Assembly: GCA_002746235.1 (NCBI GenBank)
Contig: NVWJ01000018.1
Location: 31,154-37,535 of the forward strand
From: Planctomycetota bacterium
GTDB taxonomy: Bacteria; Planctomycetota; UBA1135
Direction of reading: 5' to 3'
Length of the DNA: 6,382 bases
In this document: positions 1 to 4,269 of the stretch, piece after piece
How the letters are laid out: each line of letters starts with the position of its first letter
Numbering within the stretch: position 1 is the stretch's first letter
Position numbers and translations under genes: made by a program
Notes under the pieces: model-generated
What the model was told of the DNA's origin: nothing
Seen by the model: the letters and a program-made list of their open reading frames with translations, nothing else
Database searches by the model: none

Positions 1-162
1 TGTCTTGCCGGTGTAGCATTGTGAGTGTCCAGCCGGGCAATAGAAGCTCTTGTGGTCGTCTCGGCGGCACTGGTCCCAATCAGTTGGGATTCCAAAGTTA
101 ATGCCGCACTTGTAGCACTGTTGCACCATAAGGCTGATATTCATTGTGTACGAAACGCTCAT
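1..162 (-). CDS. Partial zinc-ribbon phage protein (C-terminus beyond window)
   Basis: The first 54 codons of a leftward gene run off the left edge. The peptide carries Cys-x2-Cys (residues 16 and 19) and later a Tyr-Cys-Pro-Ala-Gly-His stretch (residues 41-46), a pattern seen in small phage zinc-ribbon proteins that share a CPxGH motif; this suggests one bound metal ion. The start at 162 is chosen because AAAGG lies about 10 nt upstream. A second in-frame ATG at 144 has no comparable site. The gene is separated from the leftward operon upstream of it by 111 nt, so it may have its own promoter. The function of this family is unknown to me. The rest of the protein, which may hold a coiled coil or other domain, is not visible. 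Confidence 0.8.
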   Translation of the reverse strand, partial: MSVSYTMNISLMVQQCYKCGINFGIPTDWDQCRRDDHKSFYCPAGHSQCYTGKT

Positions 163-213
163 GTTGAGGTGACCTTTACTGTGTTTGAATTGACCATGTG
201 TTTTTCTGAAGTG

Positions 214-251
214 CGAGGGGGGAGAAAAAGAACCCAGCGCAATCCCCCTCG
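214..251. repeat. 8-bp perfect inverted repeat in the 5' region of the zinc-ribbon gene
   Basis: CGAGGGGG at 214-221 and CCCCCTCG at 244-251 form a perfect inverted repeat around a 22-nt loop that is A-rich on the plus strand. It lies in the only real gap of the left block (163-273), between the stop of the gene at 274-660 and the start of the partial gene. It could be an RNA hairpin in the leader of the zinc-ribbon gene, a processing site or a protein-binding site. No T-run follows directly in either direction, so a standard terminator is unlikely. The rest of the gap shows no gene. Confidence 0.4.
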
Positions 252-273
252 GAAAACGCTGAGCCCACCGCGT

Positions 274-660
274 TCAACTCAATGAGTCGTCTGCGGTTTT
301 GGGGTAGGAGGAAACCTCGTCGTAGATTTCCAAGGTGGGCTTCCTTTGCTTCCCCTTCAAGAGTTCGAACGGAGTCATGTCCTCATACCGAATGGCATCT
401 AAGTCGACGCCATGCTCCTTTTGAATGGACTTGCGCAGCACCTTGGTAATCCCAATCGGGTGATCGGGAATCTTCACTTCGCAAAGGAGGCGGTAGCGTG
501 CACGTGCGTTGTCCAGAGCCTTTGAATCAAGCCATAGAACCCAGCAATAGGTTCCGACCTTGATGGCACTGTTCCGGATGGCTCCGCGCGCTCTTGGTGG
601 CTGCTTGGCGCTGACCACAATCAAGCAACTGCGGTCCAAGAGTGGGAACTGCTTAACCAT
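274..660 (-). CDS. Hypothetical phage early protein, 128 aa
   Basis: I do not recognise this protein. It is probably soluble, with a basic N-terminal third, a hydrophobic-aromatic patch (YCWVLWLDS, near residues 38-46) and a polar, acidic C-terminal tail. There is no signal peptide, membrane segment or obvious catalytic motif. The ATG at 660 overlaps the TGA of the upstream excisionase-like gene by one base (TGATG), indicating translational coupling. A GTG just before it at 663 is an alternative start adding one residue. The coupling and the sensible codon use on this strand make it a real gene; its role is unknown. Confidence 0.7.
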   Translation of the reverse strand: MVKQFPLLDRSCLIVVSAKQPPRARGAIRNSAIKVGTYCWVLWLDSKALDNARARYRLLCEVKIPDHPIGITKVLRKSIQKEHGVDLDAIRYEDMTPFELLKGKQRKPTLEIYDEVSSYPKTADDSLS

Positions 661-920
661 CACGCTGACTCATCCCGTCGTCTCTGCTCTCCGACCTTTT
701 TTGCCCTTCTCCACTGGGCCATGGTTGGGGAACTTCGTTCTGCAGTCTTGATGTAACGAGCGATTTCATTGGCGCTCACTCGCATGCCCTTGGGGCCAAC
801 AGTTCCAGGTGCCAGAATCGCTTGAATCTGGCCTTTGGCAACTGCGCGCTTCAAGGTTGACGGAGAAATGCCAAGAATCAATGAAGCTTCCTTGTACCGA
901 TACAACAGACGCTCAACCAT
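660..920 (-). CDS. Excisionase/MerR-like helix-turn-helix protein, 86 aa
   Basis: This is a small DNA-binding protein. Residues 7-60 fit the HTH_17/MerR-like excisionase fold: a Tyr-Lys-Glu-Ala-Ser opening, then Leu-Gly-Ile-Ser-Pro-Ser-Thr-Leu-Lys-Arg as turn and recognition helix, a Gly-containing wing (Gly-Pro-Lys-Gly-Met-Arg-Val), and the Ser-Ala-Asn-Glu-Ile-Ala-Arg-Tyr-Ile helix. The C-terminal 20 residues are very basic. The start at 920 follows GGAGG by 6-7 nt; a longer reading from 944 lacks such a site. The coding region overlaps the end of the upstream small membrane gene by 8 nt and the next gene by 1 nt. Family members act as excision factors or local repressors. No integrase is visible, so the excisionase role is inference. 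Confidence 0.8.
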   Translation of the reverse strand: MVERLLYRYKEASLILGISPSTLKRAVAKGQIQAILAPGTVGPKGMRVSANEIARYIKTAERSSPTMAQWRRAKKVGEQRRRDESA

Positions 921-1062
921 CGTTCCCCTCCGAGTCAGCAACAAAGGGTGCGTGCATCCGCGTGCGGAAGAGTTCTAGATCACGACGCATCTTTGCCTTG
1001 CGCCGTGAAGAGGCAATGCGCCAGACGATGACAATGGCTCCGAAGAGGCCGTAGTAAATCAA
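913..1062 (-). CDS. Small single-span membrane protein with TTG start, 49 aa
   Basis: This protein begins Met-Ile-Tyr-Tyr-Gly and has one hydrophobic helix (about residues 2-15), followed at once by a strongly basic stretch (Arg/Lys at 15, 19-22, 24, 26-27) and a polar tail. By the positive-inside rule the basic tail should be cytoplasmic. The TTG start is chosen because a perfect AGGAGG lies 7 nt upstream, and because this TTG overlaps the TGA of the preceding gene. Reading further upstream in this frame gives an implausible cysteine-rich sequence that is antisense to nothing and lacks a ribosome site. It ends 8 nt inside the excisionase-like gene. Function is unknown; I infer it works with the membrane protein encoded just before it. 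Confidence 0.72.
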   Translation of the reverse strand: MIYYGLFGAIVIVWRIASSRRKAKMRRDLELFRTRMHAPFVADSEGNDG

Positions 1063-1226
1063 GCTTCGCCCTCCTGCGGAGCATCCGAAGGAGCACCCAT
1101 GAACAACCAGCCAACCATGGCAAGCATCGCAACCGACATGAAGACAATCGAGCCGGCGGCGGGGAAGGCAATCCAGAGACCAAGCAGGACTCCAAGTGAG
1201 ATAAGGGGGATTTGCTTTTTCAGCAT
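1059..1226 (-). CDS. Small two-span membrane protein, 55 aa
   Basis: This very short gene encodes a protein starting Met-Leu-Lys-Lys-Gln, with hydrophobic segments near residues 6-25 and 28-45 separated by a Pro-Ala-Ala-Gly-Ser turn, then a short acidic tail (Asp, Glu, Glu). Its ATG lies inside the end of the Cro/CI-like gene (7-nt overlap) and its TGA overlaps the TTG of the next gene, so it is embedded in the leftward operon. A weak AAGG precedes the start; coupling probably supplies the ribosomes. Small hydrophobic early phage proteins can be exclusion factors, holin-like or lysogeny-related. Nothing here decides among these. Confidence 0.72.
   Translation of the reverse strand: MLKKQIPLISLGVLLGLWIAFPAAGSIVFMSVAMLAMVGWLFMGAPSDAPQEGEA
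1070..1075 (-). promoter_or_regulatory. Ribosome binding site that selects the TTG start at 1062
   Basis: A full AGGAGG on the minus strand sits 7 nt upstream of TTG 1060-1062. No ATG or GTG lies at a usable distance in that frame. This near-perfect match to the anti-Shine-Dalgarno sequence is the main reason to call a rare TTG start here. It lies within the last codons of the upstream 55-aa gene. Confidence 0.75.
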
Positions 1227-1483
1227 GCGACCTTGAGCAGTTGCTCCATTGGGCGTTCACAGATAACGGAAAGGGCGTAAAGCACTTCAACGCTTGCACG
1301 ACCTCGTTGGCGAAGGCGATCTAGGCGAACGCAGATGCCCAGGCTTCTCTGAGCGGTCTTGCGGACTTGAGACCCAGTCAGCCCTTTCATTGCCAAGGCT
1401 TCATCGATCGCCTCGAAGTTGAGCGAGGTCCGGAAGTTCTTAGGTGGCTTTCCGACTGCTCCACCGAATGGGACAGAGCTCAT
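1220..1483 (-). CDS. Cro/CI-like helix-turn-helix regulator, 87 aa
   Basis: This is a probable DNA-binding regulator. Residues 22-85 resemble an XRE (Cro/CI) domain: an amphipathic first helix (Phe-Glu-Ala-Ile-Asp-Glu-Ala-Leu), Lys-Gly-Leu-Thr-Gly-Ser-Gln-Val in the first HTH helix, a basic Arg-Leu-Asp-Arg-Leu-Arg-Gln-Arg-Gly-Arg segment, and a closing Leu-Tyr-Ala-Leu...Pro-Met-Glu-Gln-Leu-Leu helix typical of XRE ends. The first 20 residues form a Gly/Pro-rich arm. The ATG overlaps the TAA of the upstream gene by one base (TAATG). Being second in the operon next to the divergent junction, it is a candidate phage repressor or Cro-type protein. The fold call rests on pattern alone. Confidence 0.65.
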   Translation of the reverse strand: MSSVPFGGAVGKPPKNFRTSLNFEAIDEALAMKGLTGSQVRKTAQRSLGICVRLDRLRQRGRASVEVLYALSVICERPMEQLLKVAC

Positions 1484-1707
1484 TAGGCGGACCTCTTGGC
1501 TGGCTGCTCAGCTGCCAGGCGGTATGCCTTGAACTGGTTCCTGCCGCTTTCAGTCTTCACCCACTTGTCCTCAACCACGTAGCCCTCAGCTCGGATATCC
1601 GAGATTCTGGCGGCTAGTCTCATGCAGGAAACCTCGTTGAACGCAGTGATGGGGGTGACCCATTTGCGTTTGAGGAGAGAAATCAACTGTTGTTTCTGGG
1701 TGGTCAT
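1483..1707 (-). CDS. HTH_39-like winged-helix phage protein, 74 aa
   Basis: This is the first gene of the leftward operon. It matches the HTH_39 type of small phage HTH protein: an N-terminal Lys-Gln-Gln-Leu-Ile-Ser-Leu-Leu helix, Val-Thr-Pro-Ile-Thr-Ala-Phe as the start of the HTH, Met-Arg-Leu-Ala-Ala-Arg-Ile-Ser-Asp-Ile-Arg as the recognition helix, then Glu-Gly-Tyr-Val-Val leading into a wing (Trp-Val-Lys...Tyr-Arg-Leu). Such proteins are common in phage early regions and bind DNA; specific roles are rarely known. No clear Shine-Dalgarno precedes the ATG, so its mRNA may have a short or unusual leader. It ends with a 1-nt overlap onto the Cro/CI-like gene. Confidence 0.75.
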   Translation of the reverse strand: MTTQKQQLISLLKRKWVTPITAFNEVSCMRLAARISDIRAEGYVVEDKWVKTESGRNQFKAYRLAAEQPAKRSA

Positions 1708-1759
1708 GCGTAGGTGTTGCTGAACTCAGTAGCAGCGTATTAGCACAACGAAAGACCGC
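1708..1759. promoter_or_regulatory. Divergent promoter/operator junction
   Basis: The 52 nt between the leftward and rightward operons must carry at least one promoter. For the rightward gene, TTGCTG (1717-1722) and TATTAG (1738-1743) are a weak candidate pair with a short 15-nt spacer. A dyad surrounds the same place: TTGCT (1717-1721) and AGCAG (1731-1735) flank CTGA-AC-TCAG (1720-1729), so a repressor bound here could block both directions. TAGCA recurs at 1741-1745. The promoter calls are inference from weak matches; the dyad is visible directly. Confidence 0.4.
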
Positions 1760-2227
1760 ATGCAAGCAACCCCCACCAAATTTCATAAAATGGATACCGT
1801 GACAGGCCCCAAGAACCCCATCCACATCGATGTGCATAGAATCGAGACACGGATTTCCGTTGAGGTCAGCTCGGTGGCTGAGGCCGTTGAGTTTGCGGAG
1901 TCTTACTCCGGAAAGGCCGATGTGCGCGTGAAGCCTGACCGGCCACAAGCCTCTTCGCCGTTGCTGGACCCTGAAATTCTGGCTCTATTACGCCTTTTGA
2001 GTGACAATAAGGCTGGCGTTGATGTCGACGCAATTTGTGAAGCCATTGGTGCGTCCTCGCCCAAAGCGGTGGGTCGGAAGACTTTTGCTTATCGCCGACG
2101 ACTGCATGATCTAGGTGTGGATTTCGACCACGCAGTCTTGAAGTTAAGAAGGGGGAACCGCACTTTATGGAGCGCTGGTCCCGCTCTTGGCAAGGCAATC
2201 GACGTAGTGGTTGCCCAATCGACATAG
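1760..2227 (+). CDS. Probable winged-helix DNA-binding regulator, 155 aa
   Basis: I do not recognise the family. The first 65 residues look like a small alpha/beta region (alternating beta-type His-Ile-Asp-Val and Arg-Ile-Ser-Val-Glu-Val, then an Ala/Glu helix). Residues 68-140 look like a winged helix: Pro-Glu-Ile-Leu-Ala-Leu-Leu-Arg-Leu-Leu, then Val-Asp-Ala-Ile-Cys-Glu-Ala-Ile-Gly as HTH, a basic helix (Lys-Thr-Phe-Ala-Tyr-Arg-Arg-Arg-Leu), and a wing ending Asn-Arg-Thr-Leu-Trp. The start is uncertain: ATG 1760 has only a weak GAAAG in front, and ATG 1790 is possible. As first gene of the rightward transcript opposite two HTH genes, it occupies a Cro-like place. A role in the switch is inference. 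Confidence 0.6.
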   Translation: MQATPTKFHKMDTVTGPKNPIHIDVHRIETRISVEVSSVAEAVEFAESYSGKADVRVKPDRPQASSPLLDPEILALLRLLSDNKAGVDVDAICEAIGASSPKAVGRKTFAYRRRLHDLGVDFDHAVLKLRRGNRTLWSAGPALGKAIDVVVAQST

Positions 2228-2249
2228 TTGCTATAGATTGATTTAGCAA
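2211..2249 (+). promoter_or_regulatory. Candidate replication-operon promoter with overlapping operator
   Basis: TTGCCC (2211-2216) and TAGATT (2234-2239), separated by 17 nt, each match four of six sigma-70 consensus positions. A perfect 6-bp inverted repeat, TTGCTA (2228-2233) and TAGCAA (2244-2249) with 10 nt between, starts immediately after the stop codon of the regulator gene and straddles the -10 element. This is what a repressible promoter would look like; half-site centres are 16 bp apart. Binding by any of the nearby HTH proteins is inference. Confidence 0.35.
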
Positions 2250-2324
2250 ACGGTTTTCCGTAGGCTCGGCGGCATGGTCCACTCGCACCCTGCTTGCTCT
2301 CACGCTCAATTCAGGCCTCCTGCG

Positions 2325-2353
2325 CTGACAGAATTTCCGTTTAGCGCTACGGC
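2325..2353 (+). promoter_or_regulatory. Second candidate promoter region with TAGCGCTA palindrome
   Basis: CTGACA (2325-2330) is a five-of-six match to a -35 element, but the hexamer 17 nt on (TACGGC) is a poor -10. Between them lies the perfect palindrome TAGCGCTA (2342-2349), flanked by CCG and CGG at slightly unequal distances. The palindrome may be an operator or structured RNA. The remainder of the 2250-2378 gap shows one short hairpin, ACGG-TTTT-CCGT, just after the first inverted repeat, and no gene. Confidence 0.22.
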
Positions 2354-2357
2354 TAGC

Positions 2358-2375
2358 CCCTCAATCGAGGGTTTT
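2358..2375 (+). promoter_or_regulatory. Small hairpin with T-run overlapping a leader ribosome site
   Basis: CCCTC (2358-2362), loop AATC and GAGGG (2367-2371) form a 5-bp GC-rich hairpin followed by TTTT (2372-2375). It could be a weak terminator. The same GAGGG is the Shine-Dalgarno of the short ORF starting at 2379, so folding would hide that site. Confidence 0.35.
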
Positions 2376-2378
2376 GCC

Positions 2379-2459
2379 ATGCGAGTGATTGACCATCATG
2401 TTCCCGTCGTCGGCCTTGCCGGCGGCGGGTTTTTGGTGCCAGAGAGGTACGAGGGGTGA
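2379..2459 (+). CDS. 26-aa leader ORF upstream of the replication gene
   Basis: A 26-codon frame starts at ATG 2379 with GAGGG 7 nt upstream and ends with a TGA that overlaps the GTG of the replication gene (GTGA, 2456-2459). The predicted peptide is Val/Gly-rich with no known motif. Its codons 9-19 lie across the strong terminator hairpin at 2403-2434, so a ribosome translating it would physically melt that hairpin. Its likely use is as a regulatory leader coupling translation to read-through and delivering ribosomes to the GTG start. The product itself may have no function. The ribosome site and overlap are visible; the control role is inference. Confidence 0.45.
   Translation: MRVIDHHVPVVGLAGGGFLVPERYEG
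2403..2434 (+). terminator. Strong rho-independent terminator (possible attenuator) before the replication gene
   Basis: Positions 2403-2414 and 2418-2429 form a 12-bp stem with two G-U pairs and a 3-nt CTT loop, followed directly by TTTTT (2430-2434). The two wobble positions pair only in rightward RNA; in the opposite RNA they would be A-C mismatches, so the structure is specific for rightward transcripts. It lies 22 nt upstream of the GTG of the replication gene, so rightward transcription from upstream must pass it. Its position recalls lambda tR1 between cro and the replication genes. Confidence 0.75.
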
Positions 2460-4042
2460 CCGAACTCTTCTCCCAGACCACGTTTTTGGAACTCTGCGGC
2501 CTCCGAATCTTGGGGGTCACAGGCGCATCACTTTCGGTTTGGCAGGGTCTTCGAATCCACGACAGCATCCCAGGAGGGGAATGTCGACCGAGCCAGGAAG
2601 CCCTTTCACGGAACCTCGGCGTTGATTACCGAGCTGTTCGGCGAGGGATTTCCAAGCTCAAAGAGAAGGGTTTAATCGAACCCCTGGGCCAGTCACGCCG
2701 TGTGATCACCTGGAAATTGAACCTCGAATTGGTGCGTTCCGCCGCGCTTGCCGAATCTGCCAGTTTGGCTGAACAGGGCAAAACCACCCTGATGCAAAAC
2801 GGAGCAACAGGGCAAATCTACCCTGATGCAGCGTGCCTATCAGGGCAAACTGACCCTCATAGGGATGGTGTAACAGGGCATCCTGACCCTGATGCGGGGG
2901 GGCAACAGGGCAAAATGACCCTGATGCCCAAAATCGGAACAGGGCGGTCTGACCCTGATGCACCCCCTAACAGGGCAAATCTACCCTCACTATCAGGGCA
3001 AAATGACCCTCACAATCAGGGCAAATCTACCCTCCCAAGAGAACAAGAAAAGAATTTAGAAAATACACAAATACATAATGCCAACGGTCACCAGAAGCCG
3101 AGGCATGTGTCGCCGCCTTCCGGCGACGGTGTGGATTCGCCCGTGGGCGAGGTTGAAGAATCCGCCCCCAAGCCGCTGCCGATTCGACGGCTTGCGCCTC
3201 GAACACCCGCCGAAGAACTTTGCGTAGTTATCGGATGCCTCATGGCGCAACCCTGGTGGCTTTCAAACAGCAATCAGGATATGCGGCAAGGCCAGACGGA
3301 ACGTCTCCTGCGCGATTACGTGCGCAAATGGCCAGCGCGAAGCGCGTTGCTCTGGGTCGCGGTGGCGACGCATGAGCATGCCGGGCGCATTCGGCATGGA
3401 AGCCCAGGCGCATTCGTTTTTTCGCATCTCCGCGGATACGGTCGCAATGGCTGGAACCCCGAGAACAAGTCGGCGAAGGAGCGCGCGCTTCACGTTGCAA
3501 TCTTGCGTTGCGATGAAGCTGCCGCATTCCACGCGCTGAGCCTGGAATCCAGCTATGCGCCTGAGAACAGGGCCAAGGCGTTCAAGGCCGCGGAGGCTGG
3601 CGTTGGCCCGCCGCCGGCATCAGCAGTGGAAGACCCCGGCAGTTCTGCTGCTGCTGATCGTGCGGTGAATGAGGCCAGCAGTTGCCTTGGTGACATTCCC
3701 GGCTGGATGCTGAATGCCCCTGGCGCTGATGCCTTCGAGCGAAATCGGAACCGGCTCCACGCAACCCATAGCCTCGCTGGTCGGCTCTCGATTCGGTGCA
3801 TGGTTTCCAAGGTCGCGGATACGTTGCTGGGGCTTTTCCGTTCAGATGCACATGAGCTTCAAGCGCTTGGGATTACGGCTGCCTGGGTTCAGGCAGCACT
3901 TGAGGCGGAAGCATTGGGAAAAGCCCCTGTCAGGCTCCCAGAACTGCCCGATTCCTTCTGGCCGAGTGTGTTGGCCGGTGACTACAAGCTCGCATCCATG
4001 TCTTTGAGTAAGCAATCTCCTAGAACAGTAGAAGTGGAATGA
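2456..4042 (+). CDS. Phage replication initiator (lambda O-like layout) with internal origin, 528 aa
   Basis: This is a probable origin-binding replication protein. Residues 42-92 form a winged helix: Arg-Pro-Ser-Gln-Glu-Ala-Leu-Ser-Arg-Asn-Leu-Gly-Val as HTH, a recognition helix with Ala-Val-Arg-Arg-Gly-Ile, then Lys-Glu-Lys-Gly-Leu-Ile-Glu into the wing. Residues 107-195 are a low-complexity Gly/Pro/Asp linker encoded by nine DNA iterons. Residues 250-385 and 410-515 are two unrecognised helical regions, the first with a Trp-Trp and a Tyr-Gly-Arg-Asn-Gly-Trp stretch. The GTG start has GAGAGG 7 nt upstream and overlaps the leader stop. It is longer than lambda O (about 300 aa). No Walker motif is seen, so helicase loading must come from the C-terminal region or from other proteins. 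Confidence 0.78.
   Translation: MTELFSQTTFLELCGLRILGVTGASLSVWQGLRIHDSIPGGECRPSQEALSRNLGVDYRAVRRGISKLKEKGLIEPLGQSRRVITWKLNLELVRSAALAESASLAEQGKTTLMQNGATGQIYPDAACLSGQTDPHRDGVTGHPDPDAGGQQGKMTLMPKIGTGRSDPDAPPNRANLPSLSGQNDPHNQGKSTLPREQEKNLENTQIHNANGHQKPRHVSPPSGDGVDSPVGEVEESAPKPLPIRRLAPRTPAEELCVVIGCLMAQPWWLSNSNQDMRQGQTERLLRDYVRKWPARSALLWVAVATHEHAGRIRHGSPGAFVFSHLRGYGRNGWNPENKSAKERALHVAILRCDEAAAFHALSLESSYAPENRAKAFKAAEAGVGPPPASAVEDPGSSAAADRAVNEASSCLGDIPGWMLNAPGADAFERNRNRLHATHSLAGRLSIRCMVSKVADTLLGLFRSDAHELQALGITAAWVQAALEAEALGKAPVRLPELPDSFWPSVLAGDYKLASMSLSKQSPRTVEVE
2774..3038 (+). repeat. Nine 22-bp iterons within the replication gene
   Basis: Copies begin at 2774, 2808, 2841, 2874, 2906, 2940, 2971, 2994 and 3017. 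All nine share CAGGG at the left and, after 8 nt (often CAAA then variable bases), CCCTG or CCCTC. AGGG and CCCT thus form an inverted repeat in each. Copies 1, 2, 4, 5 and 6 continue GATGC; copies 3, 7, 8 and 9 do not. Start-to-start distance is 31-34 bp for the first seven and 23 bp for the last two steps. The copies fall in all three frames of the gene and give different peptides, so the conserved entity is DNA. They are the expected binding sites for the initiator's own winged helix. Confidence 0.9.
2774..3079 (+). other. Predicted replication origin (iterons plus A/T-rich unwinding element)
   Basis: The iteron array is followed directly by a 43-nt stretch (3037-3079) in which 34 bases are A or T, strongly A-rich on the plus strand, in an otherwise GC-rich gene. 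Iterons beside a low-melting segment inside the initiator gene is the arrangement of lambda ori in gene O, where the initiator binds the iterons and the A/T-rich part unwinds. No DnaA box was found nearby. Origin function is inference from this layout. Confidence 0.8.
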
Positions 4043-4269
4043 GTCGTAAGCATCAATCGTCATTGAATGTTGCTTTCGGCAATAAATCCACGTGCCTGCT
4101 GGATGGGGAACCGTCTACTGGACTGAAATGTGTACGGCGCGACAAATCCTCCTTGACCTCTGCTGCGAATGCGGTGGGGGATTCCTCCACGCTTCCTTGC
4201 TCACGGAATCCATGGTTGGCTATCTCCGAAAATCCTCAGGCCTCAACACTAGACCCATTTTACAAATGA
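4039..4269 (+). CDS. Doubtful 76-aa ORF linking the replication genes
   Basis: This frame starts at an ATG overlapping the replication gene stop (ATGA, 4039-4042) and ends with a TGA overlapping the next ATG (ATGA, 4266-4269). That double overlap is the main reason to list it. The peptide is Ser-rich, polar and without recognisable motif. Its third codon positions are less GC-rich than those of the neighbours. A competing frame (GTG 4092 onward, continuous with the next gene) covers most of the same bases and reads with better codon use. Only one of the two is likely translated. No clear Shine-Dalgarno was seen for either. Confidence 0.35.
   Translation: MSRKHQSSLNVAFGNKSTCLLDGEPSTGLKCVRRDKSSLTSAANAVGDSSTLPCSRNPWLAISENPQASTLDPFYK

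Noticed and set aside
25..285. Rightward 86-aa reading frame at the left edge
   Set aside because: It is antisense to the zinc-ribbon gene, which has a good ribosome site and a clear Cys motif; the rightward frame has no sensible composition.
980..1195. Leftward 71-aa Ser/Pro/Arg-rich frame
   Set aside because: It is out of frame with both small membrane genes, has atypical composition and no ribosome site.
913..1299. Longer 128-aa version of the single-span membrane protein
   Set aside because: The upstream half is Cys/Trp-rich, overlaps two other genes and lacks a ribosome site; the TTG at 1062 with AGGAGG explains the real start.
1586..1948. Leftward 120-aa frame crossing the divergent junction
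   Set aside because: It would cover the junction and out-of-frame parts of two better-supported genes, with a His/Cys-rich composition unlike a real protein.
1866..2309. Leftward 147-aa frame opposite the regulator gene
   Set aside because: Arg/Pro/Gln-rich shadow frame without ribosome site; the rightward frame has a plausible winged-helix pattern and position.
2274..2459. 61-aa version of the leader ORF starting at ATG 2274
   Set aside because: No ribosome site at 2274 and it would cover the candidate promoter and palindrome; ATG 2379 with GAGGG is better supported.
2706..2963. Leftward 85-aa repetitive reading frame opposite the iterons
   Set aside because: It only exists because the repeat DNA is open on both strands; it has no ribosome site and lies antisense to the initiator.
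2774..3038. CRISPR array
   Set aside because: The repeated units are 22 bp with gaps of only 1-12 bp, each is internally dyad-symmetric, and the array lies in frame within a long coding sequence. This fits iterons, not CRISPR.
3109..3127. GTCGCCG/CGGCGAC hairpin after the A/T-rich tract
   Set aside because: A 7-bp stem without a T-run inside a coding region; it could matter at the origin, for example as a primer site, but nothing supports that beyond the inverted repeat.
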